Below are positions 38,425-46,964 of a stretch of DNA of 64,000 bases, in pieces. Within the stretch, counting starts at the first letter, position 1, and every line of letters starts with the position of its first letter. The stretch is from assembly GCF_018070075.1 (NCBI RefSeq), contig NZ_JAGPXE010000004.1:1-64000 (forward strand). Reading direction: 5' to 3'. The notes under the pieces are model-generated. The model was given only the letters and a program-made list of their open reading frames with translations. It made no database searches and was not told the DNA's origin. The DNA comes from Saccharopolyspora endophytica. Its GTDB lineage: Bacteria; Actinomycetota; Actinomycetes; Mycobacteriales; Pseudonocardiaceae. The position numbers were made by a program, and so were the translations under genes.

Positions 38425-39069
38425 TCACCGCCCGCGGACGATCCGTACGAAATAGCGGTGCACCCGCTCGTCCCCCTCGACCAGTTCCGGGTGGAAGGCC
38501 GTGGCGAGCACCGCTCCCTGCTGAACCGCGACGATCCTACCGGCGAGGCCTTCGCGCTCGGTGGCGTCGGGGGTGGTGGCGTCGTCGAGCGCCTCGGGCA
38601 CCGCGGCCAGGACCGACACGCCGGAGCCGATTTTCTCGACCCACGGCGCGCGGATGAACACCGCGTGGACCGGGTCGGAGATCCCCTGGAAGTCGAGGTC
38701 GGTCTCGAAGGAGTCGACCTGCCTGCCGAAGGCGTTCCGGCGCACGACGACGTCCAGCGCGCCCAACGGGCGGACCGCTGCGGTCCTGTCGTCGTCAACG
38801 CTGGTGGCCAGCATGATCATTCCCGCGCAGGAGCCGTAGGCGGGCAGGCCGTCGGCCAGCCGCGCGCGCAGCGGTTCGTAGAGCTCGAAGGTGTCCAGCA
38901 GCCGGGTCATGGTGGTCGACTCCCCGCCGGGCAGCACGATGCCGTCGACGGCGTCGAGCTCCTCGACCCGCCGGACCGGGATCGCCCGCGCGCCGCAGCG
39001 CTCCAGCGCGGCCAGGTGCTCGGCCACTCCCCCTTGCAACGCCAGCACACCGATGACGGGCTGGTCCAT
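38425..39069 (-). CDS. pdxT: PLP synthase glutaminase subunit PdxT
   Basis: Supplies ammonia from glutamine to PdxS for pyridoxal 5'-phosphate synthesis. The 214-residue class I glutaminase has the oxyanion GGESTT, the nucleophile Cys in [10 protein letters not shown] and the His-Glu pair in AFHPELV. The ATG at 39069 follows GGAGGGG. It is separated from pdxS by 176 bases of repeat DNA, so it may not share the pdxS transcript. Confidence 0.95.
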   Translation of the reverse strand: MDQPVIGVLALQGGVAEHLAALERCGARAIPVRRVEELDAVDGIVLPGGESTTMTRLLDTFELYEPLRARLADGLPAYGSCAGMIMLATSVDDDRTAAVRPLGALDVVVRRNAFGRQVDSFETDLDFQGISDPVHAVFIRAPWVEKIGSGVSVLAAVPEALDDATTPDATEREGLAGRIVAVQQGAVLATAFHPELVEGDERVHRYFVRIVRGR

Positions 39070-39114
39070 CGCTTCCCCTCCTACCCACGGGATGTACGGG
39101 CTCATCCGTGAACG

Positions 39115-39168
39115 TGCGAGCGGCGCAGCCGCGAGGCGAGAACCACCCTCGCGACCTGCACCGCCGCG
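39115..39168. repeat. GCGAGCGGCGCAGCCGCGAG-type element, copy 2
   Basis: A 21-base identity with the element at 37514 (TGCGAGCGGCGCAGCCGCGA and one more base) continues into a related AACCACCC segment. A short relative of the 90-bp repeat (about 39186-39222) adjoins it. Together they fill the pdxS-pdxT gap. Confidence 0.7.
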
Positions 39169-39245
39169 TCGCCGTGCAGTGACCGCCCGGAGTCCGGACG
39201 GCGTCTTCCGGTTCCGCTACGCAGCAGGACCGCAGTTCTCGCTCG

Positions 39246-40148
39246 TCACCAGCCGCGGCCGGCGAGGCGGTCCTTGCCGGAGAGGTCGTCGATGTTGATG
39301 CCGACCATGGCTTCGCCGAGACCGCGCGAGACCTTCGCGAGGACGTCCGGGTCGTCGTAGAAGGTGGTGGCCTTGACGATGGCCTCGGCGCGCTTGGCCG
39401 GGTCGCCGGACTTGAAGATGCCGGAGCCGACGAACACGCCCTCGGCGCCGAGCTGGCGCATCATCGCGGCGTCGGCGGGGGTGGCGATGCCGCCCGCGGT
39501 GAACAGCACGACCGGCAGCTCACCGGTGCGCGCGACCTCGCGGACCAGCTCGACGGGTGCGCGCAGCTCCTTGGCGGCGACGTAGATCTCGTCGGCCTCC
39601 AGGGTGGACAGCCGGCGCATGTCGGCGCGGATCTGGCGCATGTGCCGGGTGGCCTCGACGACGTTGCCGGTGCCGGCTTCGCCCTTGGAGCGGATCATCG
39701 ACGCGCCTTCGGCGATCCGGCGCAGCGCCTCGCCGAGGTTGGTCGCACCGCAGACGAACGGCACCGTGAAGGCCCACTTGTTGATGTGGTTGGTCTCGTC
39801 GGCGGGGGTGAGCACCTCGGACTCGTCGATGTAGTCGACGCCGAGCGACTGCAGCACCTGGGCCTCGACGAAGTGGCCGATGCGGGCCTTGGCCATCACC
39901 GGGATGGACACCGAGTTGACGATGCCCTCGATCATGTCCGGATCGGACATCCGGGCCACGCCGCCCTGCACGCGGATGTCGGCGGGCACGCGTTCGAGCG
40001 CCATGACCGCGACCGCTCCGGCCTGCTCGGCGATCTTGGCCTGCTCGGGGGTGACCACGTCCATGATCACGCCGCCCTTGAGCATCTCGGCCATGCCCCG
40101 CTTCACGCCGTCGGTGCCGGTGGGAGCGGTGTCCGCTGCGCTAGTCAA
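39246..40148 (-). CDS. pdxS: PLP synthase subunit PdxS
   Basis: Builds pyridoxal 5'-phosphate from ribose 5-phosphate, glyceraldehyde 3-phosphate and ammonia. The 300-residue TIM barrel has the Lys regions [10 protein letters not shown] and [12 protein letters not shown] and the phosphate site FTAGGIATP. The start is a TTG at 40148: AAGGAAG lies seven bases upstream and the N-terminus agrees with actinobacterial PdxS. PdxR-like sites lie upstream. The gene order pdxS-pdxT-yebC is conserved, although repeats separate the genes here. Confidence 0.95.
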   Translation of the reverse strand: MTSAADTAPTGTDGVKRGMAEMLKGGVIMDVVTPEQAKIAEQAGAVAVMALERVPADIRVQGGVARMSDPDMIEGIVNSVSIPVMAKARIGHFVEAQVLQSLGVDYIDESEVLTPADETNHINKWAFTVPFVCGATNLGEALRRIAEGASMIRSKGEAGTGNVVEATRHMRQIRADMRRLSTLEADEIYVAAKELRAPVELVREVARTGELPVVLFTAGGIATPADAAMMRQLGAEGVFVGSGIFKSGDPAKRAEAIVKATTFYDDPDVLAKVSRGLGEAMVGINIDDLSGKDRLAGRGW

Positions 40149-40188
40149 CTTTGATCTTCCTTCACATTCCGGAGGTGTTCCCGTCACC

Positions 40189-40251
40189 AACCTAGACACG
40201 AACTGGACCACCGCAACGGTCCACTCAGTCCCGATTTCAGTAGTCCACTTC
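40189..40251 (-). promoter_or_regulatory. pdxS promoter with two PdxR-like sites
   Basis: On the minus strand, GAAGTGGACTA (40241-40251) and TGAGTGGACCG (40217-40227) are direct repeats 24 bases apart. They resemble the AAAGTGGWCTA motif I recall for the MocR-type activator PdxR of corynebacteria. TAGGTT (40189-40194) is a good -10 box further downstream. The layout fits activation of pdxS when PLP is scarce. No pdxR gene is in the window. Confidence 0.5.
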
Positions 40252-40348
40252 GCGCGCGGGTCCCCCAGGCGCGGCCTTGCACGAGCACACCACCGGGTGT
40301 GTGATCGGAGACACATTTCTGGCCGTCCGGGTAGCGCAGGAGCTCGCC

Positions 40349-42457
40349 ATGGGAAGCAAACAAGCCGGCACAGTGGCTGGGCCGGGTGCACCGGCCCCTT
40401 CAGATCCCGCTCAGATCCGCAACGTCGTCCTGGTCGGCCCTTCCGCGGCCGGCAAGACCACGCTCGTCGAGGCCCTGCTGGAGGCGACCTCCGCCATCCC
40501 GCGCCCCGGCGCGGTCACCGAGGGCACCACCGTGTGCGACCACGAACCGGCCTCGATCGACCAGCAGCGCTCCATCGCGCTGTCCGTCGCCCCGGTCCAG
40601 CACGGGGAGACCAAGATCAACCTGATCGACACCCCCGGCTACGCCGACTTCGTCGGTGAGCTGCGCGCGGGCCTGCGCGCGGCCGACGCGGCGCTGTTCG
40701 TGGTGGCCGCGACCGAGGGCGTCGACGCGGCGACCCGCGCCATCTGGCACGAGTGCGCGGCGGTGGGGATGCCGCGCGCGGTGGTCATCTCGCGACTCGA
40801 CCAGCCGCGAGCCGACTTCGACACCGCACTGCTGACCTGCCAGGACGCCTTCGGAGGAGGCGTCCTTCCGCTGTACCTGCCGCACGTGGAAGGCGGCGAG
40901 CCGACCGGGCTGCTCGGGCTGGTCACCGAGAGCATCTACGAGAACGGCCAGGTCCGGCCCGCCGACGAGTCCCTGCGCGCCGAGGTGGAGCAGCCGCGCG
41001 GCGAGCTGATCGAGGCGATCATCGCCGAGAGCGAGGACGAATCCCTGATGGACCGCTACCTCGCAGGCGAGCAGATCGACGAGGACACGCTGATCGGCGA
41101 CCTGGAGACGGCGGTGGCGCGCGGCGGACTGCACCCGGTGCTACCGGTGTCGGCGCTGACCGGCCTGGGCATCCCCGAGGTCCTCGATGGCATCCGGCGC
41201 GGCTTCCCCTCGCCGCTGGAGCACCAGCTGCCCGAGTTCACCGACCCGCAGGGCGGCAACCCGCGCCTGCTCACGCCCGATCCGGACGGGCCGCTGGCCG
41301 CCGAGGTCGTGCACACCTCCGTCGACTCCTACGTCGGACGTGTCTCGCTGGCCAGGGTCTTCTCCGGCACGATGCGCCCCGAGCGGCCGGTGCACGTCTC
41401 CGGGCACGGCATGGCCGAGCGCGGCCACCCCGATCACGACGAGGACGAGCGCGTCGCCCACCTGTACTCACCGCTGGGAGCGACCCTGCGGGAAGTGCCG
41501 CAGTGCGTGGCGGGCGACCTGTGCGCGCTGACCAAGGTCGGCTCGGCGGAGACGGGCGACACGCTCTCCGACCCGTCCGACCCGATGCTGCTCACCCCGT
41601 GGCCGATGCCCGAACCGCTGCTGCCGATCGCGGTCACCGCCCACAACCGCAGCGATGAGGACGCCCTGGCCCGCAACCTCAACCGGCTCATCGCCGCCGA
41701 CCCGAGCCTGCGCCTGGAACGCGACAGCGAGACCCACCAGCTGGTCCTGTGGTGCATGGGCGAGGCGCACGCCGACGTCGTCCTGCAGCGGCTGCGCGAG
41801 GGCGGCGCGGAGGTGGACACGGTTCCGGTGCGGGTCGCGCTGCGGCAGACCTTCACGAAACCTGCCAAGGGGCACGGGCGGCACGTCAAGCAGTCCGGCG
41901 GGCACGGCCAGTACGCGGTGTGCGACCTGGAGGTCGAACCGCTGCCCGCGGGGTCCGGAGTGGAATTCGCCGAGAAGGTCGTGGGCGGTGCGGTGCCGCG
42001 CCAGTTCATCCCCAGCGTCGAGAAGGGGGTGCGCGCCCAGCTGGAGAAGGGCATCACCGAGGGCTGCCCGATCGTCGACGTCCGGGTCACGCTGGTGGAC
42101 GGCAAGGCGCACAGCGTCGACTCCTCCGACGCGGCGTTCCAGGCCGCCGGTGCGCTGGGGGTGAAGGCAGCGGCCGAGCAGGCGGGCCTGACCACGCTCG
42201 AACCCGTCGACGAGGTCGCCGTGCACATCCCCGACGAGCACCTGGGCGCGATCCTCGGGGACCTGTCGAGCCGCCGGGGCAAGGTCGTGGGTACCGAGCC
42301 CGAGGACGGCGGCTGGACGGTCGTGCGGGCGCACGTCCCGGCCAGCGAGCTGATCCGCTACTCGGTCAACGTCCGGTCCCTGACCTCGGGCAGCGCGACC
42401 TTCACCAGGCACTTCGAGAGCTACGAGCCGGTGCCGAACGGCCTCGTGCCCAAGTGA
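40349..42457 (+). CDS. EF-G-like GTPase (EF-G2 type)
   Basis: A 702-residue translation-factor GTPase related to mycobacterial FusA2 (Rv0120c). G1 is GPSAAGKT (residues 30-37), G3 is DTPGYADF, and domains II to V follow in the EF-G order. The guanine-specifying G4 motif reads SRLD instead of NKxD, a change shared with this paralog group. The group's role, in translation or ribosome recycling under stress, is unclear. AGGAG precedes the ATG. It is divergent from pdxS and convergent with pgsA. Confidence 0.88.
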   Translation: MGSKQAGTVAGPGAPAPSDPAQIRNVVLVGPSAAGKTTLVEALLEATSAIPRPGAVTEGTTVCDHEPASIDQQRSIALSVAPVQHGETKINLIDTPGYADFVGELRAGLRAADAALFVVAATEGVDAATRAIWHECAAVGMPRAVVISRLDQPRADFDTALLTCQDAFGGGVLPLYLPHVEGGEPTGLLGLVTESIYENGQVRPADESLRAEVEQPRGELIEAIIAESEDESLMDRYLAGEQIDEDTLIGDLETAVARGGLHPVLPVSALTGLGIPEVLDGIRRGFPSPLEHQLPEFTDPQGGNPRLLTPDPDGPLAAEVVHTSVDSYVGRVSLARVFSGTMRPERPVHVSGHGMAERGHPDHDEDERVAHLYSPLGATLREVPQCVAGDLCALTKVGSAETGDTLSDPSDPMLLTPWPMPEPLLPIAVTAHNRSDEDALARNLNRLIAADPSLRLERDSETHQLVLWCMGEAHADVVLQRLREGGAEVDTVPVRVALRQTFTKPAKGHGRHVKQSGGHGQYAVCDLEVEPLPAGSGVEFAEKVVGGAVPRQFIPSVEKGVRAQLEKGITEGCPIVDVRVTLVDGKAHSVDSSDAAFQAAGALGVKAAAEQAGLTTLEPVDEVAVHIPDEHLGAILGDLSSRRGKVVGTEPEDGGWTVVRAHVPASELIRYSVNVRSLTSGSATFTRHFESYEPVPNGLVPK

Positions 42458-42499
42458 GGGCGGCTCTGGACGGTCACCGCCGGCGCTCCGCGACCCCGG

Positions 42500-43102
42500 T
42501 CACGCCTTCGAGGAGGCGTGGACGGCGTGGAGGCGCTGGGCGATGGTGATCAGGGTCAGCGCCGCGAGGAGCCAGATGGCGACGTCGATGACGTGGGGAA
42601 CGCCGAGACCGTGCAGGCCCGCGCCGGTGAGGATGATCAGGAAGCGCTCGGCCCGCTCGGCGAGGCCGCCGTCGGCCCGGAGGCCGTTGGCCTCGGCCCG
42701 AGCCTTGATGTAGGAGATCACCTGGGCACCTGCCAGGCAGATCAGCAGGCCCAGGCCTCGATCGCGATCGACGTCGACGACCAGCGCCCACCAGACCAAT
42801 GATCCGAACAGGACGCCGTCGACGATGCGGTCGCAGCTGGCGTCGAGCACTCCCCCGAAGCGGGTGACGCGGCCACCGACCCGGGCCATCGCGCCGTCGA
42901 GGATGTCGAAGAGCAGGAAGATCGCGGTCACCACCGTGCCGACGAACAGCTCACCGCGCGGGAAGAACCACAACGCCGACACGACCGAGGCGACGGTGCC
43001 GACGACCGTCACCGCGTTCGGCGTCAGGCCGATGCGGACCAGGCCCAGCCCGATCGGATTGGTCAGCCGGGACAGGGACGCCCGCGCGAAGATGTTGAGC
43101 AT
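42500..43102 (-). CDS. pgsA: Phosphatidylinositol-phosphate synthase
   Basis: A 200-residue CDP-alcohol phosphotransferase with about six membrane segments. The catalytic signature is complete: D-x2-D-G-x2-A-R-x8-G-x3-D-x3-D, read as DILDGAMAR then GVLDASCD. It is the PgsA1 (Rv2612c) ortholog by sequence and by position near HIT-thrS, so it should join CDP-diacylglycerol to inositol phosphate. The acyltransferase and PimA genes that usually follow it in actinobacteria are absent here. Confidence 0.9.
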   Translation of the reverse strand: MLNIFARASLSRLTNPIGLGLVRIGLTPNAVTVVGTVASVVSALWFFPRGELFVGTVVTAIFLLFDILDGAMARVGGRVTRFGGVLDASCDRIVDGVLFGSLVWWALVVDVDRDRGLGLLICLAGAQVISYIKARAEANGLRADGGLAERAERFLIILTGAGLHGLGVPHVIDVAIWLLAALTLITIAQRLHAVHASSKA

Positions 43103-43244
43103 GTGCCTTCAGGTGCCAGCGGTGGTGTGCAGTGACGTCCGCGCACGAGGCGCGTCGTTGCAGATTAACCGGATCTGGATCGGCTCCGGCCGCTGGTGTG
43201 ACGATCTCCGAACCCGAGAAGTGACCCGCGCCACACCTGGGAAT

Positions 43245-43260
43245 GGTTGAAGCTTCAACC
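43245..43260. promoter_or_regulatory. MarR-type operator upstream of yceI
   Basis: GGTTGAAGCTTCAACC is a perfect 16-base palindrome 57 bases before the yceI start. The TTGAAGCTTCAA core is a form commonly bound by MarR family repressors. It stands where it would cover the promoter. No marR gene is nearby. Confidence 0.6.
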
Positions 43261-43317
43261 TAGTTGGGCCAAGGTGAGAGCAACACCCGACACCAACACT
43301 CTTGGAGGCACGCGACC

Positions 43318-43842
43318 ATGACGGCCACCGCGCAGATCCCCGGCTACACCACCGGCACCTGGGACATCGACCCGGTGCACTCGGACATCCTGTTCTCGGT
43401 GCGCCACATGGGCGTCGGCAAGTCCCGGGGTCGTTTCGGCGCCTTCTCCGCCGAGATCGTCACCGCCGAGGACCTGCTGCAGTCGTCGGTGAAGGCGACC
43501 ATCGACGTCTCGTCGATCGACACCCGCAACGCCGACCGCGACGCCCACGTGCGCAGCGCCGACTTCTTCGACGCCGAGCAGCACCCCACCGCGACCTTCC
43601 GCTCCACCGGCATCCGCCAGGACGGCGAGAACTACCTGATCGACGGTGAGTTCACGCTCAAGGGCGTCACCAAGCCGGTCACCCTGACCGCCGAGCTCAA
43701 CGGCTTCTCCGAGAACCTGCTGGGCATCTCGGCCACCACCACCATCAACCGCACCGACTTCGGTGTCGGTCAGCCCGGTGGCGCCGTCGTCGGCGAGAAG
43801 ATCACCATCACGCTGGACATCGAAGCCCAGCTCCGCGCCTGA
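43318..43842 (+). CDS. YceI family lipid-binding protein
   Basis: A 174-residue lipocalin-like beta-barrel protein. The family pattern is clear: GTWDIDPVHSDILFSVRHMGVGKSRGRF, then SSIDTRNADRDAHVRSADFFDAEQHP and FTLKGVTKPVTL. YceI proteins bind isoprenoid-type lipids. There is no signal peptide, as in most actinobacterial members. The ATG at 43318 follows TTGGAGG. The gene breaks the HIT-pgsA adjacency seen in mycobacteria and has its own operator and terminator, so it behaves as a separate unit. Confidence 0.92.
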   Translation: MTATAQIPGYTTGTWDIDPVHSDILFSVRHMGVGKSRGRFGAFSAEIVTAEDLLQSSVKATIDVSSIDTRNADRDAHVRSADFFDAEQHPTATFRSTGIRQDGENYLIDGEFTLKGVTKPVTLTAELNGFSENLLGISATTTINRTDFGVGQPGGAVVGEKITITLDIEAQLRA

Positions 43843-43855
43843 TCCCCCTCAGGAA

Positions 43856-43891
43856 GAAGAGCAGGACCGGCCCACGCCGGTCCTGCTCTTC
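43856..43891 (+). terminator. Terminator of yceI
   Basis: A perfect 16-base-pair stem (43856-43871 with 43876-43891) with loop CCAC starts 14 bases after the stop codon. Confidence 0.92.
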
Positions 43892-43930
43892 GCGTTCCGG
43901 CAAGCGACGAAGTCGCTTTCTCTTTGCCCC

Positions 43931-44019
43931 GGGAGGACAGCCGCAGCGCCGCGTTCGACATACTCAAGTCGCGGATCCCGGAGCCAGAAGGCGTGTCAGG
44001 TTCCGCCACCCGCACCGCC
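43931..44019. repeat. 90-bp element, left inverted copy
   Basis: The segment starts GGGAGGACAGCCGCAGCGCC and ends GGTTCCGCCACCCGCACCGCC. It matches the reverse complement of 46783-46873 over its whole length at roughly 70 percent identity, judged by eye. The two copies flank the HIT-thrS pair. Confidence 0.7.
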
Positions 44020-44044
44020 ACGCACAACGAGCCCGGAGAACGAG

Positions 44045-44605
44045 CTACTCGGCCCAGGCGTCGGCCAGGAGCTTCCAGGTGTCTCCCAGCAGCTGCGGGA
44101 GCACCTTGGTGTGGCCGATGACCGGCATGAAGTTGGAGTCGCCGCCCCAGCGCGGCACCACGTGCTGGTGCAGGTGCGCGGCGATGCCGGCACCGGCCAC
44201 GGGCCCCTGGTTGAGTCCGATGTTGAAGCCGTGCGGCGAAGAGATCTTGCGGATCACCCGCATCGCGCGCTTCGTGTACTCGGCGACCGCGACCGTCTCC
44301 TCGTCGGTGAGCTCGGTGTAGTCCGCGACGTGCCGGTACGGCAGCACCATCAGGTGGCCCGGGTTGTACGGGTACAGGTTGAGGATCGCGAACACCAGCT
44401 CGCCGCGTGCGACGATCAGCGAATCCGAGTCGGGTTGACCGGATTCGAGCAGGCGGCAGAACGGGCAGCCGTCGCTGTCATCGCCGTCCGGCTTGTTCTC
44501 GCCCTGGATGTAGGCCATCCGGTGCGGGGTCCACAGACGCTGCAGCGCGTCATCGACCCCCGCACCCTCCTGCCGCGTCAGCTCGACGCCCTCGGAACCG
44601 CTCAC
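44045..44605 (-). CDS. HIT family protein, Ap4A phosphorylase type
   Basis: A 186-residue nucleotide-binding protein. The HIT motif is HLHQHVV and a zinc-type CPFC pair precedes the core. It is the ortholog of M. tuberculosis Rv2613c by sequence and position; that protein is reported to phosphorolyse diadenosine tetraphosphate. Since aminoacyl-tRNA synthetases make Ap4A, coupling to thrS makes sense. The GTG at 44605 overlaps the thrS stop (GTGA), so the two genes are translated together. Confidence 0.9.
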   Translation of the reverse strand: MSGSEGVELTRQEGAGVDDALQRLWTPHRMAYIQGENKPDGDDSDGCPFCRLLESGQPDSDSLIVARGELVFAILNLYPYNPGHLMVLPYRHVADYTELTDEETVAVAEYTKRAMRVIRKISSPHGFNIGLNQGPVAGAGIAAHLHQHVVPRWGGDSNFMPVIGHTKVLPQLLGDTWKLLADAWAE

Positions 44606-46656
44606 GCCTGGCCCGCCTGGAAGTTCTCGGCGTTGGGCGAGGCGTTCTCGCGCCGCTGCACCCAGTCGACCAGCGCGTTGATCGCGTCGTCGACCGGGAC
44701 GCCGTTGATCTGCGAGCCGTCGCGGAACCGGAACGACACCGCGTCGGCCTCGACGTCCTTGCCGCCGGCCAGCAGCAGGAACGGGACCTTCTGCGTGGTG
44801 TGGTTGCGGATCTTCTTCTGCATCCGGTCGTCGCTGGTGTCGATGTCGACCCGGATCCCCTTGGCGCGCAACGCCTTGCGCACCTTCTGCAGGTGCTCGA
44901 CGTGCTCGTCGGCGATCGGGATGCCCACCGCCTGCACCGGCGACAGCCACGCCGGGAACGCGCCCGCGTAGTGCTCGGTGAGCACCCCGAAGAAGCGCTC
45001 GATGGAGCCGAACAGCGCCCGGTGGATCTTGATCGGCCGCTGCTTGCCGCCGTCCGGGCCGGTGTACTCGAGGTTGAAGCGCTCCGGCAGGTGGTAGTCG
45101 ACCTGGATGGTCGACATCTGCCAGCTGCGGCCCAGCGCGTCCTTGGCCTGCACGGAGATCTTCGGGCCGTAGAAGGCCGCGCCGCCCGGGTCGGGGACGA
45201 GCTCCAGGCCGGAGGACTCGGCGGCCTCGCGCAGCGCGTTGGTGGCGACCTCCCAGCTCTCGTCGTCACCCACGTACTTCTCCTCGTTGCGGGTGGACAA
45301 CTCGAGGTAGAAGTCGTCGAGGCCGTAGTCGCGCAGCAGGTCCAGCACGAAGCCCAGGAGCGACTTGAGCTCGTCCTGCAGCTGGTCGGGCATGCAGTAG
45401 ATGTGCGCGTCGTCCTGCGTCATGCCGCGCACGCGGGTCAGACCGTGCACCACGCCGGACTTCTCGTAGCGGTAGACCGAGCCGAACTCGAACAGCCGCA
45501 GCGGCAGCTCGCGGTAGGAGCGACCGCGAGAGCGGAAGATCAGGTTGTGGAACGGGCAGTTCATCGGCTTGAGGTAGTAGTCCACCCCTGGCTTGCGGAG
45601 CTCACCGTTGGCGTCGCGCTCCTCGTCGAGGTGCATCGCCGGGAACATGCCGTCCTTGTACCAGTCGAGGTGACCGGAGGTCTGGAACAGGGTTTCCTTG
45701 GTGATGTGCGGGGTGTTGACGAACTCGTAGTCCGCCTCCTCGTGCCGCTTGCGGGAGTAGTCCTCCAGCTCGCGGCGGATGACGCCGCCCTTGGGGTGGA
45801 ACACCGGCAGGCCGGAGCCGATCTCGTCCGGGAAGGAGAACAGGTCCAGCTCAGCACCGAGGCGGCGGTGGTCGCGGCGCTCGGCCTCGGCGAGCCACTC
45901 GAGGTGCTCGTCGAGCTTCTCCTTGGACTCCCACGCCGTGCCGTAGACGCGCTGCAGCTGCTGGTTGTTCTGGTCGCCGCGCCAGTAGGCGGCGGCCACC
46001 CGCATCAGCTTGAAGGCCGGGATGAACCGGGTGTGCGGCACGTGCGGGCCGCGGCACAGGTCGCCCCAGACGCGCTCGCCGTGCCGGTCGATGTTGTCGT
46101 AGACCGTCAGCTCGCCGCCGCCGACCTCCATGATCTCGGAGGTGTCCACATCGGACTTGATGTCGACCAGTTCCAGCTTGTACGGCTCGCTCGCCAGCTC
46201 TTCCTTGGCGGCCTCGACGGAGTCCAGGCGGCGGCGGGAGAACTTCTGGCCGGACTTGAGGATCTGCTTCATGCGCTTCTCCAGCGCCTGCACGTCCTCC
46301 GGGGTGAACGGCTTGTCGACGTCGAAGTCGTAGTAGAAGCCGTCCCTGACCGGCGGGCCGATGCCCAGCTTGGCGTCCGGGAACAGGTTCTGCACCGCCT
46401 GCGCGAGCACGTGCGCGGCGGAGTGGCGGATGACGCTGCGGCCGTCCTCGGTCTCAGCGGCGACCGCCTCGACCTCGGCGTCGGACTCCGGCGCCCAGTC
46501 CAGGTCGCGCAGGTCGCCCTCGGCGTCGCGGACCACCACGATCGCGTCCGGGCCCTTCGACGGCAGCCCCGCCTCGGCGACGGCCGCACCCGCAGTAGTG
46601 CCCGCCGGAACCTTCACCCGGGGTGCTTGCTGGGCGTGGGAAGGCTGTACGGACAC
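44602..46656 (-). CDS. thrS: Threonine--tRNA ligase
   Basis: Charges tRNA-Thr. The 684-residue enzyme has an N-terminal TGS domain (about 1-65), the editing domain (about 75-235, with [11 protein letters not shown] and RGPHVPHT), the class II catalytic core with zinc-site MNCPFH, and the C-terminal anticodon domain. The GTG at 46656 has AGGAGT four bases upstream; a GTG at 46728 would add 24 residues outside the family. No T-box leader is visible. Confidence 0.97.
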   Translation of the reverse strand: MSVQPSHAQQAPRVKVPAGTTAGAAVAEAGLPSKGPDAIVVVRDAEGDLRDLDWAPESDAEVEAVAAETEDGRSVIRHSAAHVLAQAVQNLFPDAKLGIGPPVRDGFYYDFDVDKPFTPEDVQALEKRMKQILKSGQKFSRRRLDSVEAAKEELASEPYKLELVDIKSDVDTSEIMEVGGGELTVYDNIDRHGERVWGDLCRGPHVPHTRFIPAFKLMRVAAAYWRGDQNNQQLQRVYGTAWESKEKLDEHLEWLAEAERRDHRRLGAELDLFSFPDEIGSGLPVFHPKGGVIRRELEDYSRKRHEEADYEFVNTPHITKETLFQTSGHLDWYKDGMFPAMHLDEERDANGELRKPGVDYYLKPMNCPFHNLIFRSRGRSYRELPLRLFEFGSVYRYEKSGVVHGLTRVRGMTQDDAHIYCMPDQLQDELKSLLGFVLDLLRDYGLDDFYLELSTRNEEKYVGDDESWEVATNALREAAESSGLELVPDPGGAAFYGPKISVQAKDALGRSWQMSTIQVDYHLPERFNLEYTGPDGGKQRPIKIHRALFGSIERFFGVLTEHYAGAFPAWLSPVQAVGIPIADEHVEHLQKVRKALRAKGIRVDIDTSDDRMQKKIRNHTTQKVPFLLLAGGKDVEADAVSFRFRDGSQINGVPVDDAINALVDWVQRRENASPNAENFQAGQA

Positions 46657-46964
46657 GATCACTCCTAGACTGGGCCGGTTCACCGGCGCGGACACGCTTC
46701 GCCACCCGATGCTATCGGTGGCCACCAACCCGTTAACGCCCAGCCCAAGCCCTCTGCAGGGGTTCCAGTGGTCACCTCGCTCGGCGGTGCGGGTAGCGGA
46801 ACCTCAGCGGCCCTCCGGCTCCGGGGTCCGAGACTGATGTGTGCCGATACACGGCGCTACGGCTGTCCTCCCCAGAGAACCGCTGAGAAATCCCCCGAAG
46901 GGGACGACACAGCGGTGCGAGCTGCGCAGGTGGTCTTCGCGGCTCGCTGCCGATCGACAACCGC
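46657..46964. other. Intergenic region upstream of thrS
   Basis: About 300 bases without a gene between the thrS start and the 3' end of a GGDEF gene. It contains the right inverted copy of the 90-bp element (46783-46873). The thrS promoter must lie within it. Short reading frames here look random. Confidence 0.55.
46783..46873. repeat. 90-bp element, right inverted copy
   Basis: The reverse complement of this segment aligns end to end with 43931-44019. The shared blocks are GGAGGACAGCCG, AGCGCCG, CCCGGAGCC and GGTTCCGC-ACCCGCACCGCC. No transposase or target duplication accompanies the pair. Confidence 0.7.

Noticed and set aside
43931-46873. Composite transposon around HIT-thrS
   Set aside because: The inverted repeats carry no transposase gene, no target duplication was seen, and HIT-thrS is in its conserved ancestral place.
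46657-46964. T-box or other tRNA-sensing leader before thrS
   Set aside because: No T-box sequence, specifier hairpin or antiterminator was seen. The structured-looking part is the 90-bp repeat. The hisS and aspS upstream regions also lack such features.
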